Assembly (NCBI GenBank): GCA_902805675.1 | Contig: CADCTA010000077.1 | Span: forward strand, 24,984-88,983 | Reading direction: 5' to 3' | DNA from: an uncultured Chthoniobacterales bacterium | GTDB lineage: Bacteria; Verrucomicrobiota; Verrucomicrobiia; Chthoniobacterales; UBA10450 | Length of the DNA stretch: 64,000 nt | Part shown: positions 43,349-52,701 of the stretch, in pieces | How positions within the stretch are numbered: the stretch's first letter is position 1 | Layout: each line of letters opens with the position of its first letter | The notes under the pieces: model-generated | The model's input: only the letters and a program-made list of their open reading frames with translations | What the model was told of the DNA's origin: nothing | Databases searched by the model: none | Made by a program: the position numbers and the translations under genes

Positions 43349-45541
43349 TTACTTCCGTCCGAAGAACCTTCGGAACGATTGGAAGATCCGGTTCGGAGCC
43401 GCTTCGGCTTTTCGACCGAAGTCGTCCAGACGCTGCGCAAACTGGCTCTGGATGCCGCCGTGCACCCCGCAGGCATTCGCCGGCACCTTGTCGGTCGGCA
43501 ACGTGAGTTCGTAACCGGCTCCCGAAGCGAAACATGCATCCGTGGCCAGTTGATTTGAGTTCGCGCAGACGGTGGCGCGCGACAGCGGGATCACAGGCGG
43601 TAACGGCACAGCGGGATACCGCTGCGCTGCTTTGCTCATGGTCTGCGTCCAGACTGGAAGCGCAAGCGCCGCGCCATATCCCTTCGACATGATGGTTTGC
43701 GGCTGATCGAAGCCCACCCAGACGCCGCACGTCAACGCATTCGTGTAGCCGAGGAACCAGGCGTCCTTGTAGTCATTGGTGGTGCCTGTTTTGCCCGCGG
43801 CCGGATTTTTGTTCATGTCGAACCCGAGTGATTTGACGCTCGCGCCGGTGCCCTTCGTCATCACCTGCTCCATCAGCTGCGATGCCATAAAGGCCGCGCC
43901 GGGATCCAGCGCCTGATTCGAGAGGTGCGCGGCGCGGTAGATGGGGTTGTTATCCGCATCGTCGATACGCTCGATGATGTACGCCTGCTTCCGCTCGCCC
44001 ACGTTTGGGAACACCGTGTAGGCGGCAGTGAGATCTTTGAGGTTCGTTTCGAACGAGCCGAGATAGATCGCCGGCCCGCCGGGGATGTTCTCGCCTAATC
44101 CCAGCGAAATGGCGGCTTTTTGCACCTCATCTGGTCCCGCAAAGTCGCCGATGCGCACGCTCATCGTGTTGCGCGATTGCACGAGCCCGTATGAAGCCGG
44201 CTGAATGCCGTTGTACGTGTTGTCGGAATTGCCGGGCGTCCAATTCCCTGCGCCGCGAATTTCGCCCGGTTGAATCGGCCCGTCGCTGATGGCCGCGCCG
44301 GGCAACATGCCCCGGGCGAATGCCAGCGCGTAGACGAACGGCTTGAACGACGAGCCGACCTGCCGGTTCGCCGGCGAGAGAGCGCGGTTGAACTTGCTAT
44401 CGCCATAGTCACGCCCGCCGACGAGACCGCGGATTCCGCCGCTCTTGTTGTCGATCACTACGACGGCACCTTGCAGGTAAGGCATCGAGGAATCCTCGCC
44501 CTGCTCCGGCGCGCGATACTCCCCTTTCGTCGGATGTCGGAAATTGCCCTGCCGCTCGACTTTGCTCAGGTGCGCCTCGAGCGCTTCCGTCGCGCTATTC
44601 TGCACGGTGGGATCGAGCGTGGTGTAGATGTGCAGCCCGCCGAAATCGATCTGCTCGGGCGTGAGCAGCACGTTCAGGTCGCGCTGCACCGCGTCCATCG
44701 CGTAGTTCTCCTGGATCTGCGCCAGGCGCTTCGGATTTGCGTTGATCTTGGCCGCTTTCGCCTGCTGCGCCTCCGCGGCGGTGATCTTGTTCAGCTCCAG
44801 CATGCGGTCGAGCACCGCATTGCGCTCGCGTGCGGCGCCCTCGGGATTTTTCAGCGGCGAGAAGCGATTCGGGCTGCGGATTAGGCCCGCGAGGATTCCA
44901 GCTTCGGACAGGTTCAGCTTCGCGGCGTTCTTGCCGAAGTAAGCCTGCGCCGCCGTCTCGATGCCGTAGCAACCGGAGCCAAAATAGATGCGGTTGATGT
45001 ACAGCTCGAGGATCTGCTCCTTGCTGTATTCGCGCTCGATGCGCAAGGCGACCATCGCCTCCAACGCTTTGCGGCGCAGATTCCGCCCACCGAGCGGCAG
45101 GCTATTGCGCGCGAGCTGTTGTGTGATCGTGCTGGCGCCTTCCTTCACGCTTCCGCTCGTCACGTTTTCGACCAGCGCCCGGATCACGCCACGAATGTCG
45201 ACGCCACCGTGTTTATAGAAGCGCGTATCTTCCCGGGTCAGCAGCGCATCGATGAAATTTGGCGAGACCTCGGCGAGTGGAACGATCAGCCGGTTCGCGC
45301 CGGCCAGGCGACTGTAGATTTTACCGTCGACGTCGTAGACCGTGTTGCGCTCCGGCATCTCGCCGACCTTTTTGATGTCGAGCGCCTGCGCCCAGATGGC
45401 GAAGAACGTGACCACGCCTACAGCGCCGCCGACCAACAGGAGAAGGAGGAACGCAATCCAGCCAAGCCGGCGCTTGCGCTTCTTCCCGGCGCCGCTGCCA
45501 CGGGTTGACGACACGCGGCGGGCGAAGAGTTTCATCGGCAT
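43349..45541 (-). CDS. mrcA: Penicillin-binding protein 1A (bifunctional)
   Basis: Class A PBP that polymerises and cross-links peptidoglycan. 730 residues; ATG 45541 or 45535. The basic cytoplasmic N-terminus is followed by one TM helix (WIAFLLLLLVGGAVGVVTFF). The GT51 glycosyltransferase domain has LTREDTRFYKHGGVD and GASTITQQLAR. The transpeptidase domain has SSFKPFVYA (Ser near 398), an SRN motif in VQSRNTM, and KTGTT near 583. The tail is basic (FQSFRRFFGRK). Outer part acts in the periplasm. Typical domain order; no missing catalytic residue seen. Confidence 0.95.
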   Translation of the reverse strand: MPMKLFARRVSSTRGSGAGKKRKRRLGWIAFLLLLLVGGAVGVVTFFAIWAQALDIKKVGEMPERNTVYDVDGKIYSRLAGANRLIVPLAEVSPNFIDALLTREDTRFYKHGGVDIRGVIRALVENVTSGSVKEGASTITQQLARNSLPLGGRNLRRKALEAMVALRIEREYSKEQILELYINRIYFGSGCYGIETAAQAYFGKNAAKLNLSEAGILAGLIRSPNRFSPLKNPEGAARERNAVLDRMLELNKITAAEAQQAKAAKINANPKRLAQIQENYAMDAVQRDLNVLLTPEQIDFGGLHIYTTLDPTVQNSATEALEAHLSKVERQGNFRHPTKGEYRAPEQGEDSSMPYLQGAVVVIDNKSGGIRGLVGGRDYGDSKFNRALSPANRQVGSSFKPFVYALAFARGMLPGAAISDGPIQPGEIRGAGNWTPGNSDNTYNGIQPASYGLVQSRNTMSVRIGDFAGPDEVQKAAISLGLGENIPGGPAIYLGSFETNLKDLTAAYTVFPNVGERKQAYIIERIDDADNNPIYRAAHLSNQALDPGAAFMASQLMEQVMTKGTGASVKSLGFDMNKNPAAGKTGTTNDYKDAWFLGYTNALTCGVWVGFDQPQTIMSKGYGAALALPVWTQTMSKAAQRYPAVPLPPVIPLSRATVCANSNQLATDACFASGAGYELTLPTDKVPANACGVHGGIQSQFAQRLDDFGRKAEAAPNRIFQSFRRFFGRK

Positions 45542-45681
45542 AACAGGTTCGAGCGTCGGCAGTATTTGACCGCGTCGCGGGCTATTTTACTCAGAATTCG
45601 CAGCCGTGCAGAGTCGCAGCGCGGCGAGCGCCTGGGCATGATTACAGCGCCACCTCGCCGAAGCGAGCACGTCACTGCGGG

Positions 45682-46017
45682 CTAGAGGCGCATCCGCACC
45701 GCACCTTCGTGCTGCTCGTCCGCGCACGGCGCGTTGATCGGCACAGCCGGCTCTTCACTGCTCGCCTGCACCAGCCTGTTCTGCACGAGGTACTGCTCGA
45801 GCTCTTCGCCGCTGATATCAGGGACCATGGTGCCGTTCACCTCGACACATGGCGACAGCGGCTGCCCACTCTTCGTTTCCATTTCCCAACGGAACGCCGG
45901 GTTCTGGATGATGTCCTTTTCGGTGTAAGCGAGATTGTATTTCGCTAGCACCGCGCGCACGCCGGCGCTCCATCCGCAATGAGTCTTCAGGTAGGCAGTG
46001 ATCTGTGGCGTTTCCAT
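45682..46017 (-). CDS. Glutaredoxin-like protein with CGWS active site
   Basis: 111 residues from the ATG at 46017 (METPQITAYLKTHCGWSAG). The thioredoxin-fold pattern includes THCGWSAGVRAVL, the cis-Pro region GQPLSPCVEVNG and a C-terminal DISGEELEQYL. The active site reads C-G-W-S rather than the dithiol CPYC, so it may act as a monothiol glutaredoxin; a second Cys precedes VEVNG. The tail after residue 90 (PAVPINAPCADEQHEGAV) is unusual. Role in deglutathionylation or iron-sulfur trafficking is inferred from the family. Confidence 0.78.
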   Translation of the reverse strand: METPQITAYLKTHCGWSAGVRAVLAKYNLAYTEKDIIQNPAFRWEMETKSGQPLSPCVEVNGTMVPDISGEELEQYLVQNRLVQASSEEPAVPINAPCADEQHEGAVRMRL

Positions 46018-46108
46018 GTGGTAGATTGTAGCACGCCGCCCGCGACTTCGCATCCGCCGTGCCGAGTTCCGGAATGCGCTCCCCATCACGAACGGCTACA
46101 CTGCCGCG

Positions 46109-46720
46109 ATGATCAGATCACGCCTCGAGCCGCAGACCGGCACTGCATTCGAACTAAAAGCCGGAGAGACGCTGCGCGTCATCGACGTAGAAGGCGAGCA
46201 GGTTGCTGATCTGACGGCATTTGCCCGAGCCGACACCACCGAGTGGCTCTCATCTGGCCGCAGCATCGACTACGCGAACACCATCTATCTCACCAAAGGC
46301 CACACCCTCTACTCGAACCGCAGCCGCCCGATGTTCACGATCGTCGAGGACGACGTCGGGCGGCACGACTTTCTGCTCACACCGTGTAGTCGCGAGACGT
46401 TCGAGATCATCTACAAAAACACCGATTACCACCCCAGCTGCTTCGAGAACCTTTGGCGGAATCTCGGCGAGTTCGGCATCGCGCCGGACATGATCCCGAC
46501 CACGCTCAACATCTTCATGAATGTGCAGGTCGGGAAGGACGGGACACTCAAGATCCTCCCGCCCCTGTCGAGAGCCGGTGACGCCATCCTGTTGCGTGCA
46601 GAGATGGATTTGGTCGTCGGACTCACCGCTTGCTCGGCCGAGATGTCGAACAATGGCAGCTTCAAGCCAATCGCGTACGAGATCGGCGAAATCGATCAGC
46701 TCACCCCGCCGTCGTCCTGA
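46109..46720 (+). CDS. DUF1989 (urea carboxylase-associated family) protein
   Basis: 203 residues. Family signatures include GTAFELKAGETLRVIDVEGE, QVADLTAF, LTKGHTLYSNRSRPMFTIVED, DFLLTPCSRETFE and a C-terminal VGLTACSAEMSNNG. Family members occur beside urea carboxylase/allophanate hydrolase genes, but neither is present here, so it is a solitary copy. The TGA stop (46718-46720) lies inside the left arm of a family B repeat (cctgagg). Divergent from the glutaredoxin gene. Confidence 0.88.
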   Translation: MIRSRLEPQTGTAFELKAGETLRVIDVEGEQVADLTAFARADTTEWLSSGRSIDYANTIYLTKGHTLYSNRSRPMFTIVEDDVGRHDFLLTPCSRETFEIIYKNTDYHPSCFENLWRNLGEFGIAPDMIPTTLNIFMNVQVGKDGTLKILPPLSRAGDAILLRAEMDLVVGLTACSAEMSNNGSFKPIAYEIGEIDQLTPPSS

Positions 46721-46753
46721 GGCTGGCAAAGCGCGCCGAAGGACCTCACGCCC
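46711..46753. repeat. Single left-type arm of the family B repeat
   Basis: gtcgtcctgaggctggcaaa then gcgcgccgaaggacctcacg. It provides the stop codon of the DUF1989 gene; the right arm is not found within the following 130 nt. Confidence 0.78.
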
Positions 46754-46887
46754 GAAGAGACGGGCGATGCATGCCGAGACGCCACACTACAGCCGTGCGT
46801 GAACGCCTTGTCCGAGCACACGCTGGCCGCCCACGCAGTTGCAAATTGCACGTCTCCACGCCCCGGCGCACAGTTCCCGTCGCACAG

Positions 46888-47577
46888 ATGAATCCAGACA
46901 AGCTCTTCGACTACCTCGACGGCAAGCTCGCGCCCGCTGATCGGACACAGCTCGAAGAAAAGCTGATGTCAGACGAGCAGCTGCGAAAGCAGTTCAACAT
47001 CGCGCGGGAAATTCACCGTAGCGGTGGCGGCTCACGCGAAGTCGTCGTGCAAAGCGACGATCCTGCGGAAATGGAGCGCCGCGGAAAACTCGGTCGGCGC
47101 ATCGCCACAGCCGCCATTGTGCTCGTGTTCCTGAATGTCGCCATCGGGCTCGCGGTGATCACCGGAAAGAACTGGAAGCCGAAGTCGAACAACAAAGAGG
47201 CTGAGATTCGCCAGCAGCTGGAGGCGTCGCTCGGCGCTGCAGCTCAAAATGCGATGCCCGCGCCTTCGTTTTCCGAAGCCCAGATGAACCTGACCGCGCC
47301 GCGCGCGCAGTGGGATCGGATGGCAGACACCATCGTCAACGGTGCGACCTCGTTCGGCGGGTCTGCGGCCAAAGGTTTGCCCGATGAAAACCAAATGACT
47401 GTCATGGTCGAGATTCCTGCACATCGTGACGCCGAATTCCGCCGCGCTGTCACCTCTGCGGCCGGCATCAATCCGATGCCTGCGTTCGCGCCCGCGGTGA
47501 AACAGGACGCGGAGAGTTCGGAACAAAAGAACGATCGAACGATCCTGCAGGTGCGCATCGCCGAAGCGGCGCAATGA
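46888..47577 (+). CDS. Membrane protein resembling an anti-sigma factor
   Basis: 229 residues. The N-terminus MNPDKLFDYLDGKLAPADRT with EEKLMSDEQLRKQF resembles the ASD-type cytoplasmic helix bundle of anti-sigma factors, without the HxxxCxxC zinc ligands. One TM helix follows (IATAAIVLVFLNVAIGLAVI). The periplasmic part (about 105-229) contains VMVEIPAHRDAEFRRAVTS. No sigma factor gene adjoins. Its stop overlaps the next start (ATGA, 47574-47577). Confidence 0.65.
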   Translation: MNPDKLFDYLDGKLAPADRTQLEEKLMSDEQLRKQFNIAREIHRSGGGSREVVVQSDDPAEMERRGKLGRRIATAAIVLVFLNVAIGLAVITGKNWKPKSNNKEAEIRQQLEASLGAAAQNAMPAPSFSEAQMNLTAPRAQWDRMADTIVNGATSFGGSAAKGLPDENQMTVMVEIPAHRDAEFRRAVTSAAGINPMPAFAPAVKQDAESSEQKNDRTILQVRIAEAAQ

Positions 47578-48263
47578 TCGCCGTCACGTTCGCGCTTCCC
47601 GCCGAAAGCTCGAACTTCATCAAGCTGCTCCACCGCAGGTCGCGCGAAGGCGCGGTAGTGCGCGGGACAATCGCAGACACAGAAATCTGCGTGCTGCACA
47701 CCGGCGTCGGCGAGCAGATTACGCGGCGGCGTCTCTCCGAGTTTCTCGCGAACCACACGCCCAAATTGCTGGTGAGTTCCGGCTTCGCCGGCGCGCTAAC
47801 CGATCAGCTCGCCGTCGGCGACATCCTGTTGGCCGACAACTATTCAGCCACGGACCACCTCGCGAACGCGCGCCGCGTTCTTCCGTCGAGCGGCATTCAT
47901 GTCGGTGCGCTCTTCACCGCCGCGGCGATCGTCGACTCAGCAGCAGAGCGCGCCAATTCCGCCCGCAACTCAGGAGCGCTCGCTGTCGACATGGAGACTC
48001 ACTTCATCGCGCAGGCTTGCGAGAAGGCGGCGGTTCCGATGCTCGCGATTCGTGCGATCAGCGACAGCCCTTCCGCGCCGCTGCCTGCTCCGCCTGAAGT
48101 AATGTTTAACATCGAGCGGCAGCGAACGCCTGTCCTGGTCCTCGCGCTGCACGTCGCGAAAAACCCGGGCGCGCTGCCGAAGCTCGCGCGCTTCGGCAAG
48201 CAGATCGCAGCCGTACGGGCAGGGCTCGCTGAGGCGCTCGCGAAGGTGCTTACGAGTCGGTAG
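47574..48263 (+). CDS. Nucleoside phosphorylase/nucleosidase-like protein
   Basis: 229 residues of the PNP/MTAN fold. Recognisable are AVTFALPAESSNF at the N-terminus, HTGVGEQ, LLVSSGFAGAL and GALAVDMETHFIAQACEKA with RAISDSP, corresponding to the purine-binding Met-Glu and catalytic Asp motifs. Resembles hopanoid-associated phosphorylases (HpnG) and MTA/SAH nucleosidases; substrate unknown. Translationally coupled to the preceding membrane protein gene, so their functions may be linked. The 3' end overlaps the convergent CDF gene by 14 bases. Confidence 0.78.
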   Translation: MIAVTFALPAESSNFIKLLHRRSREGAVVRGTIADTEICVLHTGVGEQITRRRLSEFLANHTPKLLVSSGFAGALTDQLAVGDILLADNYSATDHLANARRVLPSSGIHVGALFTAAAIVDSAAERANSARNSGALAVDMETHFIAQACEKAAVPMLAIRAISDSPSAPLPAPPEVMFNIERQRTPVLVLALHVAKNPGALPKLARFGKQIAAVRAGLAEALAKVLTSR

Positions 48264-49158
48264 TCGCCGGTTCTACGTGCACCAGCACGTCAGCGATCCG
48301 CGGGTCTTTCGCCTGGATTGCATGCTTCACTTCGTGCGCAATATCGTGCCCGTCGCGCACCGAAATCGCGCCGTCGACGCCCACGTGCAGGTCGACGTAA
48401 AAGTGCAGCCCCATCTTGCGGATTAGACACTTCTCGACTTCCACAACACCGCTGACACTCGCGGCCGCGGTGCGGACGGTGTCCGACATTCCGCCACGCG
48501 GCGCCGTGTCCATGATCTCGTGCAAAGCAGGCGAAAGAAGGCGGATGCCGTTCACACCGATCAACCCGCAGGCAAAGAGCGCAGCCCAATCATCCGCGCT
48601 CTCCCAGCCCGGTCCTCCGAGGAGCGCGATCGAGATGCCGACGAATGCCGCCAGCGATGTGAGTGCGTCCGAGCGGTGATGCCATGCGTCCGTTTGCACG
48701 GCCGTGCTTTCGACGTCTCGGCCGAGCCGAATAACGGAGCGGTAAAGAAGCTCCTTCACCACCACAACGACGATGAGCACGACCAGCGTGAACGGCGCCG
48801 GCGCATGATGCGGCGTCACGATCTCGCGCGCGCTTTGCACTGCCAGGCCGATGGCTGCCGCAATGACGCCCCCCGCAACGATCGCGGCTGCCACAGGCTC
48901 GGCTTTCCCATGGCCGTAGGGGTGCGACTCGTCGGGCGGGCGCGCGGCGACTTTCAGCCCACCCCAGATGACGACGGAGCCAGCAATGTCGAGTGTCGAC
49001 TCGATCCCGTCCGCGATGAGCACGTAGGCGTTCCCGAGCACGCCGGCTACGATCTTTGCGATGGCCAGCGCCGCGTTGATCACCATGCCGAGCAGCGCGA
49101 TGCGCGCGCCGCTTTGCAAACTGCTGGTGGAAACGTGAGGATGCGCCGCGGGAGCCAT
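48250..49158 (-). CDS. Cation diffusion facilitator (CDF) family metal exporter
   Basis: 302 residues with six TM helices. The metal-site motifs are visible: DGIESTLD in TM2, HPYGHGK after it, and DAWHHRSDALTS in TM5. The C-terminal cytoplasmic domain has MGLHFYVDLHVGVDG and GHDIAHEVKHAI, as in zinc- or iron-transporting members (FieF/ZitB type). Export of Zn, Fe or Co cannot be told apart by eye. The start is 2 nt from the divergent reductase start. Confidence 0.92.
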   Translation of the reverse strand: MAPAAHPHVSTSSLQSGARIALLGMVINAALAIAKIVAGVLGNAYVLIADGIESTLDIAGSVVIWGGLKVAARPPDESHPYGHGKAEPVAAAIVAGGVIAAAIGLAVQSAREIVTPHHAPAPFTLVVLIVVVVVKELLYRSVIRLGRDVESTAVQTDAWHHRSDALTSLAAFVGISIALLGGPGWESADDWAALFACGLIGVNGIRLLSPALHEIMDTAPRGGMSDTVRTAAASVSGVVEVEKCLIRKMGLHFYVDLHVGVDGAISVRDGHDIAHEVKHAIQAKDPRIADVLVHVEPATTDS

Positions 49159-49160
49159 CG

Positions 49161-50156
49161 ATGAGCAAAACTATACGCGCCGCGGTCTACGAAACGCACG
49201 GAAATCCACCCGACGTGTTGCGGGTTGTGGAGCAGCCATGGCCATCACCCGCGGCCGACGAAGTCGTCGTGCAGATGCGCGCGGCCCCGCTGAATCCCGC
49301 AGACATCAACGCGATCGAAGGGAAGTATCCTGTGCGCCCGCAGCTTCCAGCGACGCCGGGGATGGAAGGCGCAGGCGTCGTCGTGGAGGTGGGCGGCGGC
49401 GCGCGTGGCGTTGCTCTCGGCGACCAGGTGATCCTGCCGCACAACTTCGGCACGTGGCGCGAGGCTTGTGCGGTGAAGGCGGAGAAGCTCGTCGTAGCGC
49501 CGGCCGACATTGCGCCGGTGCAAGCAGCGATGCTGAAGGTGAATCCGATCACCGCCTGGCGCATGCTGCACGACTTCGTGTCGCTTGAACGCGGCGACTG
49601 GTTCATCCAGAACGCCGCTAACTCAGGCGCGGGACGCGCGGCGATTCAGATCGCGCGGGAGCTTGGCTACCGCAGCGTGAATGTCGTGCGACGGCCAGAG
49701 CTGGTGCCGGAGCTCGAAGCAGAAGGTGGAGACATCGTGCTCGTGGAAGGCGAGCATCTGCGCGATGAGGTGGCTGAGCGGACCGCGCGTGCGCCGATTC
49801 GATTGGGGCTAAACGCGGTCGGCGGCGACAGCGCAGTTCAGCTCGCGAAGACGCTTGCGGCCGAAGCCACCATGGTGACCTACGGCGCGATGAGCTTGCA
49901 GCCGCTAAAGATTCCGAACGGCATGCTGATCTTCAAGAATCTGCGCTTTACCGGCTTCTGGGTGAACAAGTGGTACGACGCAGCGTCGTCTGCCCAACGC
50001 GCCGAAACCTTTGCGCCGCTCTTCGATATGGCGAAACGTGGTTTGTTGCGCACGAAGGTCGAGCAGGCCTACTCGTTAGCCGACGCGCAGAGTGCCGTGG
50101 CCCACGCGATGCGCGATAAGCGCGGCGGAAAGGTCGTCTTTGAGTTCGGCAGCTAG
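49161..50156 (+). CDS. MDR family enoyl reductase (MECR/Etr1-like)
   Basis: 331 residues. The medium-chain dehydrogenase pattern includes VRAAPLNPADINAIEGKYP, PATPGMEGAGVVVEVG and the Rossmann part IQNAANSGAGRAAIQIA; later FTGFWVNKWYD. This resembles 2-enoyl-ACP/CoA reductases (MECR) rather than zinc alcohol dehydrogenases, since zinc ligand cysteines are absent. Probably NADPH-dependent reduction of a 2-enoyl thioester or quinone. The stop overlaps khpB by 4 bases, tail to tail. Confidence 0.84.
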   Translation: MSKTIRAAVYETHGNPPDVLRVVEQPWPSPAADEVVVQMRAAPLNPADINAIEGKYPVRPQLPATPGMEGAGVVVEVGGGARGVALGDQVILPHNFGTWREACAVKAEKLVVAPADIAPVQAAMLKVNPITAWRMLHDFVSLERGDWFIQNAANSGAGRAAIQIARELGYRSVNVVRRPELVPELEAEGGDIVLVEGEHLRDEVAERTARAPIRLGLNAVGGDSAVQLAKTLAAEATMVTYGAMSLQPLKIPNGMLIFKNLRFTGFWVNKWYDAASSAQRAETFAPLFDMAKRGLLRTKVEQAYSLADAQSAVAHAMRDKRGGKVVFEFGS

Positions 50157-50638
50157 CTGCCGGCTTCCTGCTGTTGCGGCGCGGCTTCGCGCTTCGCCTG
50201 TCGCTTCAGGAGGGTGATCTGCTTGATGCGGGCGGAGTCGTTAGGGCTCCACGTCGCGACATCCGGATCGTCCTTGAAGGCATTGTGCACGATGCGGCGC
50301 TCGTAGGAATTCATCGGCTCGAGCTGCATCGAGCGCCCACTGATCCGCACCCGGTCGGCCAGCTCGCGCACGCGCTGCACGATCTTGTCCTCGCGCATCG
50401 AGCGGTAGTGCTCGCAATCCACGATCACCTTCTCGGCATCGCGCTCCTTTGCCTGGATCAACCGATTGAGGAGGAACTGGATTGCCTCGAGCGTCTCACC
50501 ATCGCGGCCGACGATGCGGTTCGCCTCTTCGGTGTAGATCTGAAGCGTGAGGTTACCGCCCTCGTTCCGCTGCTCGTCGATCTCCGTGACGAATCCGAGG
50601 TAACCGAGCATGGTGTCGAGTAGTTCCTTCGGCGTCAT
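50153..50638 (-). CDS. khpB: RNA-binding protein KhpB/Jag (KH and R3H domains)
   Basis: 161 residues from the ATG at 50638. The KH domain (about 25-85) has TLQIYTEEANRIVGRDGETL and AIQFLLNRL; the R3H domain has ADRVRISGRSMQLEPMNSYE and RRIVHNAF. The Jag_N domain found in Firmicutes Jag/EloR is missing. A tail KRQAKREAAPQQQEAGS follows. The start overlaps the yidC stop (ATGA). KhpB-type proteins bind RNA and influence division; the linkage to yidC is conserved widely. The longer open frame reaching 51697 is antisense noise. Confidence 0.9.
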   Translation of the reverse strand: MTPKELLDTMLGYLGFVTEIDEQRNEGGNLTLQIYTEEANRIVGRDGETLEAIQFLLNRLIQAKERDAEKVIVDCEHYRSMREDKIVQRVRELADRVRISGRSMQLEPMNSYERRIVHNAFKDDPDVATWSPNDSARIKQITLLKRQAKREAAPQQQEAGS

Positions 50639-52410
50639 CGGCGTTGTCCTTTCCGGGATTTCTTCGTTGGCGCTGCCGCCGGTGGTTCCAGGGCCGGGAG
50701 CGGCTGCCGCTTGTTTACCCACAGCTGCAGAATCGTTAACAGGTTCTGCGTCGTGTAATATAAAGCAAGCGCGGCGGCGAAGTTGTAGCAGAAAACGAGG
50801 AAGATGATCGGCATGAACATGAGGACGCGCCGCTGCATCGCGTCGCCCGTCTTCGGCGTCATCTGCATGAGCCAGACGTTTGTCGCGCCCATCAGAAGCG
50901 GGAGGAGATTGACCGGGAAATCGATGCCGGGAATCCGGAAGATCTCGTCTGGCTGAGAGAGATCGTTGACCCAGAGGAACGTCGCGTTTCGCAGCTCGGC
51001 GACCTGGCCGAGCATGTTGAAGAGACCGAAGAAGATCGGGATCTGGATCATCATCGGCAAGCAGCCGCCGACAGGATTGACGCCGTGCTCCTTGTAGAGC
51101 TTCATCACCTCCTGGTTCATCCGCGTGGGGTCGTCTTTGTGCTTCTCGCGGAGCTCCTGCATCTTCGGCGAGAGGAGCGACATGCGCTGCATGGAGCGGT
51201 TCGCTTTGTTTTGCAGCGGCCAGAGGACGGCCTTTACGCAGACGGTCAGCAGCACGATCGCGACGCCGTAGTCGCGCACGTAACTGTGCAGTAGATTCAT
51301 GAAGTTCAGCAGCGCTTCGCTGATCACTTTCAGGATCGTGAAGCTCGAGAAGTTCATGATCTCGGCCTCGTCGTGCTGGAGCTTGGCGAGGCGGCCGTAG
51401 AGCTTCGGGCCGGAGTAAATTTGGAAGCGCAGCGTGTTGGACTGGCCGGGTTGCACCTGAAATCCCGGCATACCCATCGCGCCCTCCAGACCGAGCACCG
51501 TCTGTCCTCCCGGAAGCTTGGCATCGAACGGCCGCGACCAAATCTCCACCGCTTTCGCGCTGAGCGGCGTGATCAGCGTGGTGAAGAATTGCGTGCTGAC
51601 GCCAGCCCAGTCCGCGCCATTTGCCGCCTCGCGGAAGAATGACTGCGCGGCACGTTTCTCCGTGCCGATGACGGGATACGTCTGCACCGGGAACCAATTC
51701 ACGTCGATGCTCTTAGGACCGCCGTCGATCAGCCAGACCAGCCGAGTATCGATCGGATACGCGCTCACGAGCATCGGCGCGGCGCCACCGAGTGCGACGA
51801 AGTATGGCGGTTGATTGTGCGGCTGAGGTCCGTCGTTGCGGAATTCGACTTCCATCTCTCCGGCGAAGTTGTCCTCCGGCTTGGAATTCTGCGGGAGGGA
51901 GAAGCGCTTCCGAATCGTGAGTCCCTGCGGCGTTGTCCGCTCGAACTGAACGCTGCCGTCAGCCTGGCGGGCGAACTGAAACTCCGGAAGCGCCGGCGTG
52001 TTCGGCTGCTCAACAATCGCGCCGATCGGGAGACGCTCGGCCGAGTTCAGGATCACGTCGCCCTTACCGTCCGGCGCGCGGTGGTTCAGCAGGTCGGCTT
52101 CGCGAATGCCGCCACCGCGGTTGGTTAAGCGAAGTTCTACGTCGCCGTTGCGAAGTGTCTCGATCTTCTCCTCGAACTCCGGAGCCGCTTCAACCGGCGT
52201 GCTCGCGGCCGCGTTATCTGCTGACGCAACCGCCGGGGCGGCCGGAGCCGCCGTCGCTGACGCTGTCGCGGCCGCTTCCGGAGCTGGCGAGGTCGCGAGT
52301 TGCTGCGCAGCCGGCGAAGGCGGCGGCGGCGCGTGCGACACCATGTAGTACTGCCAGCCGATGAGCCCGAGGACGCAAAGCGTAACGGCAATCCATGCTT
52401 GTCTGTCCAT
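50635..52410 (-). CDS. yidC: Membrane protein insertase YidC
   Basis: Inserts and folds inner-membrane proteins with or without SecYEG. 591 residues. An N-terminal TM helix (WIAVTLCVLGLIGWQYYMV) is followed by a Pro/Ala linker and a large periplasmic domain (about 80-350), as in Gram-negative YidC. The conserved core begins near VRDYGVAIVLLTVCVKAVLW and includes PLQNKANRSMQRMSLLSPKM, EHGVNPVGGCLPMMIQIP and FCYNFAAALALYYTTQNLL. It lies after rnpA and yidD and before khpB. Confidence 0.97.
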   Translation of the reverse strand: MDRQAWIAVTLCVLGLIGWQYYMVSHAPPPPSPAAQQLATSPAPEAAATASATAAPAAPAVASADNAAASTPVEAAPEFEEKIETLRNGDVELRLTNRGGGIREADLLNHRAPDGKGDVILNSAERLPIGAIVEQPNTPALPEFQFARQADGSVQFERTTPQGLTIRKRFSLPQNSKPEDNFAGEMEVEFRNDGPQPHNQPPYFVALGGAAPMLVSAYPIDTRLVWLIDGGPKSIDVNWFPVQTYPVIGTEKRAAQSFFREAANGADWAGVSTQFFTTLITPLSAKAVEIWSRPFDAKLPGGQTVLGLEGAMGMPGFQVQPGQSNTLRFQIYSGPKLYGRLAKLQHDEAEIMNFSSFTILKVISEALLNFMNLLHSYVRDYGVAIVLLTVCVKAVLWPLQNKANRSMQRMSLLSPKMQELREKHKDDPTRMNQEVMKLYKEHGVNPVGGCLPMMIQIPIFFGLFNMLGQVAELRNATFLWVNDLSQPDEIFRIPGIDFPVNLLPLLMGATNVWLMQMTPKTGDAMQRRVLMFMPIIFLVFCYNFAAALALYYTTQNLLTILQLWVNKRQPLPALEPPAAAPTKKSRKGQRR

Positions 52411-52431
52411 AGGCGCGCGCTGAGTTCCTAC

Positions 52432-52701
52432 TCAGACGCAATGTGCTTTGTGCGTGCCGTCGTGCGTCACCACGGGAGGCACGGGATCGTGCCCCTGCCC
52501 GCCCCATGGCTGGCAGCGCCCGAGCCGGCGCAGACCGAGCCCGCTGCCACGCACGACGCCATGTGTCTCCACCGCTTCGAGGAAGTAGTGCGAGCACGTC
52601 GGCTGAAACCGGCAGCCGCTACCCGGCCCCCCTAAAAACGAGAGCACGGGCGAGATCGTCAGCTGGTATGCGCGGATGAAAAAGCGGACGATCCGGACCA
52701 T
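52432..52701 (-). CDS. yidD: Membrane protein insertion efficiency factor YidD
   Basis: 89 residues from the ATG at 52701. Typical YidD features are [19 protein letters not shown], the invariant [10 protein letters not shown] and [21 protein letters not shown]. Helps YidC-dependent insertion. The C-terminus ([19 protein letters not shown]) is His-rich. Start overlaps the rnpA stop by one base; spacing to yidC is 21 nt. Confidence 0.95.
   Translation of the reverse strand: MVRIVRFFIRAYQLTISPVLSFLGGPGSGCRFQPTCSHYFLEAVETHGVVRGSGLGLRRLGRCQPWGGQGHDPVPPVVTHDGTHKAHCV

Noticed and set aside
50153..51697. A 514-codon open frame on the minus strand
   Set aside because: Only the last 161 codons are protein-like (KhpB). 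The upstream two thirds overlap yidC in another frame and are His/Arg/Asp-rich shadow sequence.
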